DNA of 64,000 nucleotides from Proteobacteria bacterium SG_bin6 (GTDB lineage Bacteria > Pseudomonadota > Alphaproteobacteria > Sphingomonadales > Sphingomonadaceae), in the NCBI GenBank assembly GCA_002083435.1, contig LWDJ01000027.1, forward strand, positions 1-64,000. The letters are read 5' to 3'. This document shows positions 16,867 to 25,507 of the stretch, in pieces; positions within the stretch are counted from its first letter, which is position 1, and the number at the start of each line of letters is the position of its first letter. The notes below the pieces were generated by a model. That model was not told where the DNA came from, did not search any database, and saw only the letters and a list, made by a program, of their open reading frames with translations. The translations under genes and the position numbers were made by a program.

Positions 16867-19578
16867 GTGACGGTTACGGAATCACACGGCGCGGCGCGTC
16901 TGGCAGTCGGGCTGCTCGCGGGAACGATCTTGGGTGGTCTGCCCGTGCTCGCCCATGCCCAGGAAGCGGCGCCCGCGCCGCAGGCCAGCACCGCGCCCGC
17001 TTCCGCGCCGCAGCCCGGCACGCCGCCCGCCGCTCCGGCCACGCCAGCGCCCGAACAGGCCCGTGTCATCAAGTCGATACGGGTCGAAGGCTCGCAGCGG
17101 ATCGAGCCCGAAACGGTGCTGTCGTACACCAAGCTGCGCGTCGGCGATAACTTCACCAACGAAACGCTCGATCAGGCGATCAAGGACTTGCAGGCGAGCG
17201 ACCTGTTCGCCGATGTCCAGATCGAGGGCGCGCTGACCGGCGACATCGTCGTTCGCATCCGCGAGAACCCGATCATCAACCGCGTGATCTTCGAGGGCAA
17301 TCGCCGGCTGAAGCAGGAGAAGATCGACAAGGAGATCAAGCTCAAGCCGCGCCAGATCTTCACCCGCACTGCGGTGCGGCAGGATGTGCAGCGGATCATC
17401 GAGCTGTACCGCCGCCAGGGCCGTTTCGCCGCCTCGGTCAGTCCGAAGATGGTCTCGCTCGACCAGAACCGCGTCGACGTGATCTTCGAGGTGAACGAAG
17501 GCCCGAAGTCGCAGGTCCGCCAGATCAACATCATCGGCAACAACGTGTTTTCTGACGCCAAACTGCGCGCGCAGATGGCGACCAAGCAGGCGCGACTGTT
17601 GACGTTGCTCAGCTCGAACACCGGCTATGACCAGGATCGGCTGGCCTATGACCAGCAGAAGCTGCGCCAATTCTACCTGACCGAGGGCTATGCCGATTTC
17701 AAGGTGATCTCCGCGGTCGCCGAGCTGACGCCCGACAAGCGCGACTTCATCATCACTTACGTGGTCGAGGAGGGCAAGCGCTACAAGTTCGGTGACGTAA
17801 CCGTCGACAGCGATATCCGCGATTTCGACAATAAGAAGCTCGCCTCGGTGCTGCCCGCCAAGAAGGGCGATTGGTATAACGCCAAGAAGGTCGAGGATTC
17901 GATCGAGCAGATCAACAATACCGCTGGCCTTTACGGCTATGCATTCAGCGACGTGAACCCGCAATATCGGCCGGATCGCGACGCGCTGACCCTGTCGATC
18001 GAATTCCATATCGAGCAGCAACAGCGCACTTATGTCGAACGGATCGACGTCAACGGCAACACGCTGACGCAGGACAAGGTAATTCGCCGCGAAATCCGGC
18101 TGAACGAAGGCGATGCGTTCAACCGCTTTCTCGTGAAGCGCTCTCAGGACCGCATCAATTCGCTCGGCTTCTTCCAGGACAAGCTGGAGATCAAGGAAAA
18201 GCCGGGCACCGCGCCCGATCGCGTGATCCTGGAGACCAATGTCGAGGAGCGTTCGACGGGCGAGCTTAACCTCTCGGTCGGCTTTTCGAGCCTTGAGCAG
18301 TTTGTTGTCCAGGCGGCGGTGCGCCAGCGCAATTTCCGGGGCAAGGGCCAGGAATTGCGGCTGAGCGGCAGCTATTCGCAATTCGCGCGGTCGGTTGAGG
18401 CTGGCTTCACCGAACCTTATCTGCTCGATCGCAATATCGGGCTTGGCTTCGATATATACCGACGCGATTACAATAACTTCAACTTCCTGAACAGCAACCG
18501 TAACAACACCTATAGCCAGGTGTCCACCGGGTTCAGCGTGCGCGTGGGCGTGCCGCTCACCGAATATTGGTCGCTCAGCGGGCGCTACACCTTGCAGCAG
18601 GACCAGATCGGGCTGGGGGCGAATTTCTTCGACCAGAACGGCCAGTGCGACGTGCTGACGGCGGGCCGATTCCTGTGCGAACAGCTCGGCACCCGGGTGA
18701 CCTCGGCGATTGGCTTCACGCTGTTGTACGACAGCCTCAACAGCCGCTTGCGCCCCACCGCCGGGCGGCGCCTGTCGATCAACGCCGATCTGGCGGGGCT
18801 GGGCGGCGATGTGCGCTATGCCCGGCTCGCGACCAATTTCTCGCAGTTCAAGAGCATCGGCGCCGGGTTCATCCTCTCGTTCCAGGCCGAGGGGGGCTAT
18901 ATCGTGCCGCTGCAGGGCAGCCCGGCACCAGGGGTCGATCCCATCCGGATCAACGACCGCTTCTATCTCGGCGAGCCCAATTTCCGCGGCTTCCAAATCC
19001 GCGGCGTCGGCCCGCGCGTGCTGCGCGCGGCATTTATCGACGATCCGGTGACGGGCGAGCAGATCGTCGATCCAAACCGCCGCAACTATCAGGACGACGC
19101 GATCGGCGGTCGCACTTATTACCATGGCCGGATCGAGCTCGAATTGCCGCTTGGCTCGGGCGCGCGCGAGCTGGGGCTGCGCCCGTCGATCTACACTGAC
19201 ATCGGTGCCCTGTTCGGCGTACGCCGCCCGCAGCCGACGGCGAACTTCGTCCGCGGGGTGAACCCGATAACGGGCAGGAACGAAGTGCTGCCCTTCTGCT
19301 CGCTCGGCACGTTGGGCATCACCGGCAACGATCCCGCGCTTCCAGGTAGCGGCCTGTTGGCCTGCCTTGACGGCACCGGGACGGTCGTCGCGCAGCCGAT
19401 CGCGGCATTTTCCGAGCAGTTCGTCGGCGATACGCCGCTGCCGCGTATCTCGGTCGGCATTGGCGTCAACTGGAACTCGCCGTTCGGGCCGCTACGGATC
19501 GACGTCGCCCGCGCCATCGTTTCGCGCTTTGGCGATGACACCAAACTCATCACTTTCAACGTAGGGACTCAATTCTAA
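16867..19578 (+). CDS. bamA: Outer membrane protein assembly factor BamA
   Basis: A 903-residue Omp85 protein that folds and inserts beta-barrel proteins into the outer membrane. It has a signal peptide ending near AHAQ, then an Ala/Pro-rich linker of about 40 residues, five POTRA repeats (about 65-440; for instance VIFEGNRRLKQEKIDKEI and RIDVNGNTLTQDKVIRRE), and a C-terminal 16-strand barrel. The barrel includes the FRGFQIRGVGPR loop-6 motif and ends in Phe (NVGTQF). The GTG at 16867 has GGGGTGA at good spacing. Essential core of the BAM complex; skp follows with a stop/start overlap. Confidence 0.97.
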   Translation: MTVTESHGAARLAVGLLAGTILGGLPVLAHAQEAAPAPQASTAPASAPQPGTPPAAPATPAPEQARVIKSIRVEGSQRIEPETVLSYTKLRVGDNFTNETLDQAIKDLQASDLFADVQIEGALTGDIVVRIRENPIINRVIFEGNRRLKQEKIDKEIKLKPRQIFTRTAVRQDVQRIIELYRRQGRFAASVSPKMVSLDQNRVDVIFEVNEGPKSQVRQINIIGNNVFSDAKLRAQMATKQARLLTLLSSNTGYDQDRLAYDQQKLRQFYLTEGYADFKVISAVAELTPDKRDFIITYVVEEGKRYKFGDVTVDSDIRDFDNKKLASVLPAKKGDWYNAKKVEDSIEQINNTAGLYGYAFSDVNPQYRPDRDALTLSIEFHIEQQQRTYVERIDVNGNTLTQDKVIRREIRLNEGDAFNRFLVKRSQDRINSLGFFQDKLEIKEKPGTAPDRVILETNVEERSTGELNLSVGFSSLEQFVVQAAVRQRNFRGKGQELRLSGSYSQFARSVEAGFTEPYLLDRNIGLGFDIYRRDYNNFNFLNSNRNNTYSQVSTGFSVRVGVPLTEYWSLSGRYTLQQDQIGLGANFFDQNGQCDVLTAGRFLCEQLGTRVTSAIGFTLLYDSLNSRLRPTAGRRLSINADLAGLGGDVRYARLATNFSQFKSIGAGFILSFQAEGGYIVPLQGSPAPGVDPIRINDRFYLGEPNFRGFQIRGVGPRVLRAAFIDDPVTGEQIVDPNRRNYQDDAIGGRTYYHGRIELELPLGSGARELGLRPSIYTDIGALFGVRRPQPTANFVRGVNPITGRNEVLPFCSLGTLGITGNDPALPGSGLLACLDGTGTVVAQPIAAFSEQFVGDTPLPRISVGIGVNWNSPFGPLRIDVARAIVSRFGDDTKLITFNVGTQF

Positions 19579-20210
19579 TGAAGACTTTGTTCAAGGCCGC
19601 CGGCCTTTCGACCGTGCTCGCCGCCGCCGCGCTGATCGCGCCCGCCGCCCAGGCGCAGACGCTGATCGTCGACGTCGACCAGATCTACAAGGACAGCACC
19701 GCCGCCAAGAGCGGCCAGCAGCAGATCGAGGCCAAGTACGGCAATCAGCTGCGCGGGCTGCAATCGAGCCTGGAAGCCGCGGTGAAGGATTGGAATACCC
19801 AGGTGGAAGCGGCGCAGAAGCTCGCCAAGCCCAACACCCCGCTGCCCGCCGCCACCCAGCAGTCGCTGGAAAAGGCGCGCGACACGCTGCAGCAGGCGCA
19901 AGGCCGCTTCGAGGATGGCCGCCGCGAGGTGAACACCGTCGGCCAATATGTCCAGCTGCAGATCCTCGACAAGCTGATCCCGATCGCCGAGCAGATCCGC
20001 AAGGATCGCAAGGCGCAGGTGGTGATGCCGCGCGGCTCGGTGCTGGCCTTCGATCCGGCGCAGGACATCACCGCGACCGCGCTGCAGCAGCTGAACGCGA
20101 CCGTCACCACCGTGTCGATCACGCTGCCGCAACAGCAGCAACCGGCGCAGGGCCAGGCGCCCGCCACGACCACCCCGGCGCCCGCCAACAAGCAGCCGCA
20201 GAGCCGCTGA
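19578..20210 (+). CDS. skp: Periplasmic chaperone Skp/OmpH family
   Basis: A 210-residue secreted protein. The signal peptide is cut after AQA (residues 24-26). The mature part opens with a Skp-like strand (TLIVDVDQIY), then two long helices rich in Gln/Ala/Lys that form the coiled-coil tentacles (about 45-140), then TPAP- and Gln-rich low complexity. Skp trimers carry unfolded outer membrane proteins to BamA, encoded directly upstream (the A of its ATG is the last base of the bamA stop). The disordered Pro/Gln tail is longer than in E. coli. Confidence 0.93.
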   Translation: MKTLFKAAGLSTVLAAAALIAPAAQAQTLIVDVDQIYKDSTAAKSGQQQIEAKYGNQLRGLQSSLEAAVKDWNTQVEAAQKLAKPNTPLPAATQQSLEKARDTLQQAQGRFEDGRREVNTVGQYVQLQILDKLIPIAEQIRKDRKAQVVMPRGSVLAFDPAQDITATALQQLNATVTTVSITLPQQQQPAQGQAPATTTPAPANKQPQSR

Positions 20211-20677
20211 TGAGCGAGGACACCGCCGCCGCCACGCTCGACATTCGCGGCGTGCTGGCGGCGCTGCCGCACCGCTATCCGATGCTGCTGGTCGATCGTG
20301 TCGCGCGCCTGGAGCGCGACCGGTCGATCACCGCGATCAAGGCGGTGAGCTTCAACGAAAGCTTTTTCCAGGGGCATTTCCCCGGTCGGCCGATCATGCC
20401 CGGCGTGCTGATCGTCGAGGCGCTGGCGCAGGCCGCCGGCGTGCTCGCGGTCGAGTCGCTGGGCCTCGCGGGCACGGGTAAGCTGGTCTATTTCATGGCG
20501 ATCGAGGGCGCGAAGTTCCGCAAGCCGGTGGAGCCGGGCGTGCTGCTCGAACTCCATGCCGAATTCGTCCAGAAGCGCGCGAGCGTGTGCAAATTCGCCG
20601 GCCGGGCGAGCGTTGACGGTGCGCTGGTGGCCGAAGCGAACTTCACCGCGATGATCGCGGACCCGCCGGCGGGCTGA
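20210..20677 (+). CDS. fabZ: 3-hydroxyacyl-[acyl-carrier-protein] dehydratase FabZ
   Basis: A 155-residue hot-dog-fold enzyme removing water from 3-hydroxyacyl-ACP in fatty-acid elongation. LPHRYPMLLVDRV is the family start region; the catalytic His56 is in GHFPGRPIMPG and Glu70 in VEALAQ. The ATG shares one base with the skp stop. In most Gram-negatives lpxD lies between skp and fabZ and lpxA follows; both are missing here. The last 35 bases overlap, tail to tail, with the permease gene on the other strand. Confidence 0.96.
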   Translation: MSEDTAAATLDIRGVLAALPHRYPMLLVDRVARLERDRSITAIKAVSFNESFFQGHFPGRPIMPGVLIVEALAQAAGVLAVESLGLAGTGKLVYFMAIEGAKFRKPVEPGVLLELHAEFVQKRASVCKFAGRASVDGALVAEANFTAMIADPPAG

Positions 20678-22103
20678 TTTCAGCCGCCGTCTGCGGCTCG
20701 ATGTGCGCGGCGATATCGTCTGGCCCGCGCAACCGCCAACCACCCCGCCGCCGTTTCAGCCCGAATTGATAATAACAGAAAGCTAGCAGATAGATGCTGG
20801 CGGACACGAACAGCGATTTGCGCCCGGTTTCGGCATCGATCCACAGCACGATGATCTGCCCGATCACGATCGCTACCCCCAAGGCCGGAAAAAGCGGAAA
20901 CAGCGGCGTGCGATAGCGCTCGCCCGTCAGCCCGCGGCGTCGGCCGCGATAGACGCCCCAGACATAGAAGATCGTGATCATCGTGACGTTGCCCGAAAGC
21001 AACAGCACCTTGGCCGTCAGCGGAATATAAGTAGCCAGCAATGTCGCGGCGCCGAGGCATAGCAGCGCGACCCAGGGCGCATCGGTGCGCCGGGTCAACC
21101 GCGTCATCGCGCGGCTGATGGGGAGGGGAAACAGCTCGGTTCGCCCCATGCTGAACACCGTGCGCCCGCAGCCGACAAAGCTGGCGAGGCAGGTGTTGAA
21201 GATCGCGATGGCGATGGCGAGCGACACCAGCTTCAGCGCCGGATCGGGGAGATATTGTCGCAAAAACGCCTCGAACGGGGCATCGCTGATCAAAACAGCC
21301 CGCACATCACGCGCGCCGACGATCGTGCCGATGACGGGGGTCGTCTCCGCCACGACCGCGAGCAGAAAGACCACCAGAATGATCCGCCCGATCGCCGCTG
21401 GCCGGGTCATGTCCTCGCTGAACATCAATGCCTGCGACGCACCGCCCATCGCCCAGCACGCGCTGTTCAAGCCGATGCCGATCACCCCCACCGAGGCCGC
21501 CACCCAAAGTCCATTGTCGAAGTGCATCGGCTCAAGCACGCGCGCCGCCGCGTCCGGCTGGATGTGCCAGGCGCCGATGCCCGCCACCAGCGCTAGCGCC
21601 GCGAATTCGATCAGCAGGAATAGGCCCGTCAGAAGTTCGTTGGTACGAATGTTCAGCATCGCGAGACCCGTCACCATGACGATCGTGATCACCGCCACGC
21701 TGTTGGGATCATAGGGAATACCGAGCGGCCGCAGGTAGATCGCGATGCCGAGACCGGCGAGGTTCAGGAACACCGGAAAGATGGCGAGGCCGGCGATGTA
21801 CGTCGTCGCCCCGGCCCAGTCCCCGATCGCGTGCCCGATCGCGGCATAGTCATAGCCGGCGGTAGGATAGGCGGCACCAAGTTCCGCCGCCAAGGCCGTC
21901 TGGCAATAGCAAACCAACGCGCCCGCCAGGAAAGCGATTGCCGCCCCGGTGCCCGCCTGCTGCAGGATCGTCCCGCCGCCCACGAAAATCGACAAGCCCG
22001 GCGACAGCACCGAGAGCGTGAGGATAACCACGCCAACACTCGACAGCGATCGGTGAAACCGGCGCGGGGCGGCGTCATCGGCTTGGTCCAAGTCAGCCAG
22101 CAT
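20643..22103 (-). CDS. APC-family amino acid permease
   Basis: A 486-residue transporter with about twelve membrane segments. The first helix has the LSPGLSIFVGGG unwound region typical of APC/LeuT-fold carriers; TAGYDYAAIG and FSMGRTELFP follow family spacing. It probably imports an amino acid or related amine with protons; the substrate cannot be read. The start at 22103 gives a normal cytosolic N-terminus. It lies 62 bases downstream of amn on the same strand, so the two may be cotranscribed. The C-terminus overlaps fabZ from the other side. Confidence 0.9.
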   Translation of the reverse strand: MLADLDQADDAAPRRFHRSLSSVGVVILTLSVLSPGLSIFVGGGTILQQAGTGAAIAFLAGALVCYCQTALAAELGAAYPTAGYDYAAIGHAIGDWAGATTYIAGLAIFPVFLNLAGLGIAIYLRPLGIPYDPNSVAVITIVMVTGLAMLNIRTNELLTGLFLLIEFAALALVAGIGAWHIQPDAAARVLEPMHFDNGLWVAASVGVIGIGLNSACWAMGGASQALMFSEDMTRPAAIGRIILVVFLLAVVAETTPVIGTIVGARDVRAVLISDAPFEAFLRQYLPDPALKLVSLAIAIAIFNTCLASFVGCGRTVFSMGRTELFPLPISRAMTRLTRRTDAPWVALLCLGAATLLATYIPLTAKVLLLSGNVTMITIFYVWGVYRGRRRGLTGERYRTPLFPLFPALGVAIVIGQIIVLWIDAETGRKSLFVSASIYLLAFCYYQFGLKRRRGGWRLRGPDDIAAHIEPQTAAEISPPAGPRSSR

Positions 22104-22165
22104 CGCCCCTACCGCCGTTCGTTACGAGATCGACACTAGAGTCGATGGCGGCTTTGGCAAGGCGC

Positions 22166-23599
22166 TTACCGGAACGGCGGCTCGTTGAACGCGCGCAGCT
22201 TGCGCGAGTGCAGCTTCGCGCCTTCGCGGCGCAATTGCTCGCACGCCTCGATCCCGATCTTCAAATGCTCGCCGATCGCGCGCTCGTAGAACAGGTTCGC
22301 CTGGCCCGGCAGCTTCACTTCGCCGTGCAAGGGCTTGTCGGAGACGCACAGCAGCGTCCCATAGGGCACGCGGAAGCGATAGCCTTGCGCCGCGATCGTC
22401 GCCGATTCCATGTCGATCCCCACCGCCCGGCTTTGCGAAAAGCGTAGCGCGGACTTCGAGTAGCGCAGCTCCCAGTTGCGATCGTCGGTGGTCACGATCG
22501 TACCGGTGCGCAGCCGGCGCTTGAGCTCGTCACCCGATTGGCCGGACACGGTTTCGGCCGCGCGGGCGAGCGCCAGTTGCACCTCCGCGATCGCCGGCAC
22601 CGGGATTTCGGGGGGCAGGACGTCATCGAGCACATGGTCGTCGCGCAGATAGGCGTGCGCCAGCACATAGTCCCCGATCCGCTGGCTGGGGCGCAGCCCG
22701 CCGCAATGGCCGATCATCAACCAAGCCTCGGGCCGCACCACCGCCAGGTGATCGGTGATCGTCTTGGCGTTGGAGGGACCGACGCCGATGTTCACCAGCG
22801 TGATCCCGGTGCGATCGGGCGCGATCAGGTGATAGGCCGGCATCTGGTGCTTGCGCCACGCGCTGTCGGTCACGAGCTTGTCGGGATCGTCGCCCGCCTC
22901 GATCACGATGCCGCCCGCGCCCGAGACCGCGGTGTAGCGATTATCCTCGTTCAGCTGCGCGCACGCCCAGCGGACGAATTCATCGACATAGCGGTGATAG
23001 TTGGTGAACAGCACATAGCGCTGCACATGCTCGGGCGGGGTGCCCGTATAGTGCCGCAGCCGCGCCAGGCTGAAATCGGTGCGCAGGCCGTCGAACAGCG
23101 CGAGCGGGCGCGCATCCTCGCCCGCCCACAGCCCGTCGGCGATCTCGTCGCCGATATGCGCGAGTTCGGTCGCCGGGAAGTGGCGCGCCAGTTCGGTCGC
23201 GGAAACCGTGTCCAGGCTCAGCCCGTGGCCGGCATCGAGCACATAGGGGAAGGGGATTTCCTGCCGCCCCGGCGCGACCTCGACATCGACGTCGTAATCC
23301 TCGAGCAGCAGCGTCAACTGTTCGGTCAGATAGCCCGCGAACACCCCCGGCTTGGTGACGCTGATCGCGTAGCGACCGGGGTCGACCAGCCGGCCGAAGC
23401 TGCGCATCGGCGCCGGGCGATCGGGCCCGCCGCGATAGGTCAGCCGGATTTCGGGATAAGCGAAGCTGCCATCGTGGCGGCTGGCGCTGGGCGGCGGGGT
23501 GCCGTCGCGCAGATAGGCCTCCAGCGCCGTTTGCAGGCGGGCGACAGAGGCGGAATAGAGCTGTTCGAGCTCGGCGACGATCTGGGCGGCTTTGGTCAT
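22166..23599 (-). CDS. amn: AMP nucleosidase
   Basis: A 477-residue enzyme hydrolysing AMP to adenine and ribose 5-phosphate, used to control the adenylate pool. The N-terminal half is the Amn-specific domain (YPEIRLTYRGG, GRYAISVTKPGVFAGYL); the C-terminal half is a purine-phosphorylase-like fold with NIGVGPSNAKTITDH, IGHCGGLRPSQ, GIDMESATIAAQG and a CVSDKPLHGE segment. The frame extends to 23635, but ATG 23599 begins the family start. Allosteric in E. coli (ATP activates, phosphate inhibits). Confidence 0.95.
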   Translation of the reverse strand: MTKAAQIVAELEQLYSASVARLQTALEAYLRDGTPPPSASRHDGSFAYPEIRLTYRGGPDRPAPMRSFGRLVDPGRYAISVTKPGVFAGYLTEQLTLLLEDYDVDVEVAPGRQEIPFPYVLDAGHGLSLDTVSATELARHFPATELAHIGDEIADGLWAGEDARPLALFDGLRTDFSLARLRHYTGTPPEHVQRYVLFTNYHRYVDEFVRWACAQLNEDNRYTAVSGAGGIVIEAGDDPDKLVTDSAWRKHQMPAYHLIAPDRTGITLVNIGVGPSNAKTITDHLAVVRPEAWLMIGHCGGLRPSQRIGDYVLAHAYLRDDHVLDDVLPPEIPVPAIAEVQLALARAAETVSGQSGDELKRRLRTGTIVTTDDRNWELRYSKSALRFSQSRAVGIDMESATIAAQGYRFRVPYGTLLCVSDKPLHGEVKLPGQANLFYERAIGEHLKIGIEACEQLRREGAKLHSRKLRAFNEPPFR

Positions 23600-23639
23600 C
23601 CGCTCAGCGCTAAGCGAGCAAGATGGCAGGCGCAAGACA

Positions 23640-23668
23640 AAGCCCGGCGCGCCGTGGCGGCCGGGCTT
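23640..23668 (-). terminator. Intrinsic terminator of the small membrane protein gene
   Basis: A perfect nine-base stem (AAGCCCGGC, 23640-23648, with 23660-23668) closes an eleven-base loop. On the minus strand it begins eight bases past the stop at 23676 and is followed by TTTGTCTT, fitting an intrinsic terminator that separates this gene from amn. Confidence 0.7.
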
Positions 23669-23675
23669 AGCGTCG

Positions 23676-24044
23676 TCAGGCGGTGTGGCCGGCCTTGACG
23701 CCGCTCTTGCCGCCGGCCTTGTTCTTCTTGGCCGCGCCGCCGGTATCGCCGGGAAGGTCGCTGCCCGACTCCTCGAACAGCTTCTTCACGCCATAGCTCG
23801 CCCCCGCCGCCGCCGCGACGACACCGCCGGCGATCGCCGCGCTCGTCAGCGGCCGTTCCTTGAACGCCTCGATCGTGGTGTCGACCGCCTGGCCGATCGC
23901 TTCCTGGGCGCGCAGCAGCAGCGATTTGGCCTCATCTGCGGCATAGCCCGCAGTTTCGCTGATGCTGGCCGCGCTATCCTCGGCGATCGTCTTCGCCTTG
24001 TCGGTCAGCGTCTGGGTGTCGGCCTGGTTGTGGGGGTCGGTCAT
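23676..24044 (-). CDS. Hypothetical protein with one membrane segment
   Basis: A 122-residue protein. The N-terminal 75 residues are polar and helical (TLTDKAKTIAEDSAASISE, ADEAKSLLLRAQEAIGQAVD), then one Ala/Gly-rich membrane segment (AAIAGGVVAAAAGASYGV), then KKLFEESGSD and a Lys/Gly-rich tail. The layout recalls DUF883/ElaB-like ribosome- or membrane-associated proteins, but I cannot confirm the family. ATG 24044 is chosen over an upstream ATG because AAAGGA is correctly spaced for it. It is set off by hairpins on both sides and probably forms its own unit. Confidence 0.75.
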   Translation of the reverse strand: MTDPHNQADTQTLTDKAKTIAEDSAASISETAGYAADEAKSLLLRAQEAIGQAVDTTIEAFKERPLTSAAIAGGVVAAAAGASYGVKKLFEESGSDLPGDTGGAAKKNKAGGKSGVKAGHTA

Positions 24045-24112
24045 CGCGATCATCCTTTGCGCGTTCGGGAAAAATAGCTCCACCCCCAACGACTTCGCCC
24101 CCACCCGCGTTC

Positions 24113-24146
24113 CGGCGGCGCGCCATTTTTGGCCGGCGCGCCGCCG
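24113..24146 (-). terminator. G+C-rich hairpin after the peroxiredoxin gene
   Basis: A twelve-base perfect stem (24113-24124 with 24135-24146, sequence CGGCGGCGCGCC) closes a ten-base loop seven bases past the peroxiredoxin stop on the minus strand. No T-tract follows. Confidence 0.55.
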
Positions 24147-24152
24147 CGATCG

Positions 24153-24635
24153 TCAGCCGAGCTGCTCGAGCAGATAATCGGCCGAGCTGACGCGGAACTC
24201 GCCCGGCGCCTCGACATGGAGCTGCTTCACCACGCCGTCTTCCACCAGCATCGCATAGCGCTGGCTGCGGGTGCCCATGCCGAACTTGCTGCCATCCATC
24301 GTCAAGCCCACCGCCTCGGCGAAGGCGCCATTGCCGTCCGAAAGCATCGTCACGCCCTCGGCGCCGCTCGCCTTGGCCCAGGCGCCCATCACGAAGGCGT
24401 CGTTCACCGCGGTGCAGGCGATCTCGTCGACGCCCTTGGCCTTCAGCTCCGCCGCCTTTTCGACGAAGCCCGGCAGATGCCGCGCCGAGCAGGTGGGGGT
24501 GAACGCGCCAGGCACCGCGAACAGCGCGACTTTGCGCCCGGCGAAGAAGGTGCCGCTGTCCACCGCTTCCAGCCCGCCCTCGCCGGGCTTGGTGAAAGTT
24601 GCCTGGGGAAGTTTGTCGCCAACCTGAATCGTCAT
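24153..24635 (-). CDS. Peroxiredoxin, Prx5 type
   Basis: A 160-residue thioredoxin-fold peroxidase. The peroxidatic Cys49 lies in the Prx5 signature FAVPGAFTPTCSARHLPGF. Cys74 (EIACTAVND) is the only other obvious cysteine and is not at the usual resolving position, so the enzyme may act as a 1-Cys type using glutathione or glutaredoxin. TRSQRYAMLVEDGVV is the conserved Arg-containing strand. It reduces H2O2 and organic hydroperoxides in the cytosol. Divergent from the yqgE gene. Confidence 0.93.
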   Translation of the reverse strand: MTIQVGDKLPQATFTKPGEGGLEAVDSGTFFAGRKVALFAVPGAFTPTCSARHLPGFVEKAAELKAKGVDEIACTAVNDAFVMGAWAKASGAEGVTMLSDGNGAFAEAVGLTMDGSKFGMGTRSQRYAMLVEDGVVKQLHVEAPGEFRVSSADYLLEQLG

Positions 24636-24798
24636 CTTCGGAGCTCTCCATGATGTGGAATTCGCTCCTTGGCTCTAGGCGAGGCGTGCGGGCTTGGGAA
24701 GCGCGGTGCGCCGCGACGCGAGCCGGGTTTACGCCGAGCGGTGCTAGGCTAGAAAGGGCTTCGCGCGTTTGTCGCCGAAAGCGAGATGAGGTATCCCG

Positions 24799-25356
24799 AT
24801 GGCGCTTCCTTATCTGACCGGCCAGTTCCTGGTCGCGCTGCCGGGCATTGGCGATCCCAAATTCGAGCGATCGACCATCGCGCTGTGCGCGCATGACGCC
24901 AGCGGCGCATTTGGAGTCGCGATCGGCGAGCCCTTCGAGGATTTGCGGCTCCACGCGATGCTCGAACAGATCGGCATTGGCGCCGACGATGTGGACGACG
25001 CGACGGTGCTGATCGGCGGCCCGGTCGAACCCGGGCGTGGCTTCGTGCTCCACAGCCGCGATTGGAGCGGGCAGGACACGATCGATGTCGCGGCGCGCTG
25101 GGCGCTTTCGGGCACGATCGACGTGCTGCGCGCGATCGCGGAGGGGCGGGGGCCGAGCCGCTGGCAGATCGCGCTCGGCTATGCCGGCTGGGACGCGGGT
25201 CAGCTCGATGCCGAGATGCGGCGTCACGGCTGGCTGAGCGTCGACACCGATGCGTCGCTGATCTTCGACGTGCCGCCCGAGGATCGCTGGGCGGAGGCGT
25301 TGCACCGCGCCGGCGTGGACCCACGCCTGCTGAGCGCCGAATCGGGGCATGTGTGA
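24799..25356 (+). CDS. YqgE/AlgH family protein
   Basis: A 185-residue protein starting with LTGQFLVALPGIGDPKFERS, the YqgE/AlgH signature, with GVAIGEP, VLIGGPVEPGRGFVLHS and ALGYAGWDAGQLDAEM at the usual positions. The family is very widely conserved and linked to alginate regulation in Pseudomonas, but no biochemical role is settled. Cytosolic. It lies between the divergent peroxiredoxin and ahcY, with no strong terminator before ahcY. Confidence 0.92.
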   Translation: MALPYLTGQFLVALPGIGDPKFERSTIALCAHDASGAFGVAIGEPFEDLRLHAMLEQIGIGADDVDDATVLIGGPVEPGRGFVLHSRDWSGQDTIDVAARWALSGTIDVLRAIAEGRGPSRWQIALGYAGWDAGQLDAEMRRHGWLSVDTDASLIFDVPPEDRWAEALHRAGVDPRLLSAESGHV

Positions 25357-25412
25357 AGGACCGCGCCCGTCCCGCTGATCCGCCTGAGCGACATCGGCTT
25401 CCAAAACAGATC

Positions 25413-25432
25413 ATATAAAGACATCTTTATAT
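25413..25432 (+). promoter_or_regulatory. Perfect palindrome, candidate SahR/ArsR-type operator of ahcY
   Basis: ATATAAAGA (25413-25421), two bases, then TCTTTATAT (25424-25432): a perfect inverted repeat in an otherwise G+C-rich region, flanked on both sides by GATC. It overlaps a possible -10 element (TATATT at 25428-25433) about 90 bases before ahcY. Proteobacterial S-adenosylhomocysteine-responsive ArsR regulators (SahR) bind A+T-rich palindromes before ahcY and met genes. The assignment is inferred; no ArsR gene is in the window. Confidence 0.6.
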
Positions 25433-25463
25433 TTGATCCCGGAGCGTCACGGCGCTAAGGCGC

Positions 25464-25507
25464 GCGGCAGGGCGCCCGGGCCGAGCCGGGGCCGCCGCAA
25501 CCTTTTT
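25464..25507 (+). promoter_or_regulatory. Hairpin plus T5 tract in the ahcY leader
   Basis: GCGGC (25464-25468) pairs with 25491-25495, and CCCGG (25475-25479) with CCGGG (25486-25490). T5 (25503-25507) follows, just ahead of the ribosome-binding site. A competing helix, GGCGC (25451-25455) with GCGCC (25472-25476), excludes part of it. This resembles an attenuator, but the 3' U-run is separated from the stem by seven bases. It does not match the SAH riboswitch consensus that I can recall. Confidence 0.35.

Noticed and set aside
16882..19125. 747-residue open frame antisense to bamA
   Set aside because: Shadow of a G+C-rich gene. The frame is rich in Arg, Asp, Ala, Leu and Val without domain structure, while the plus strand is a complete BamA.
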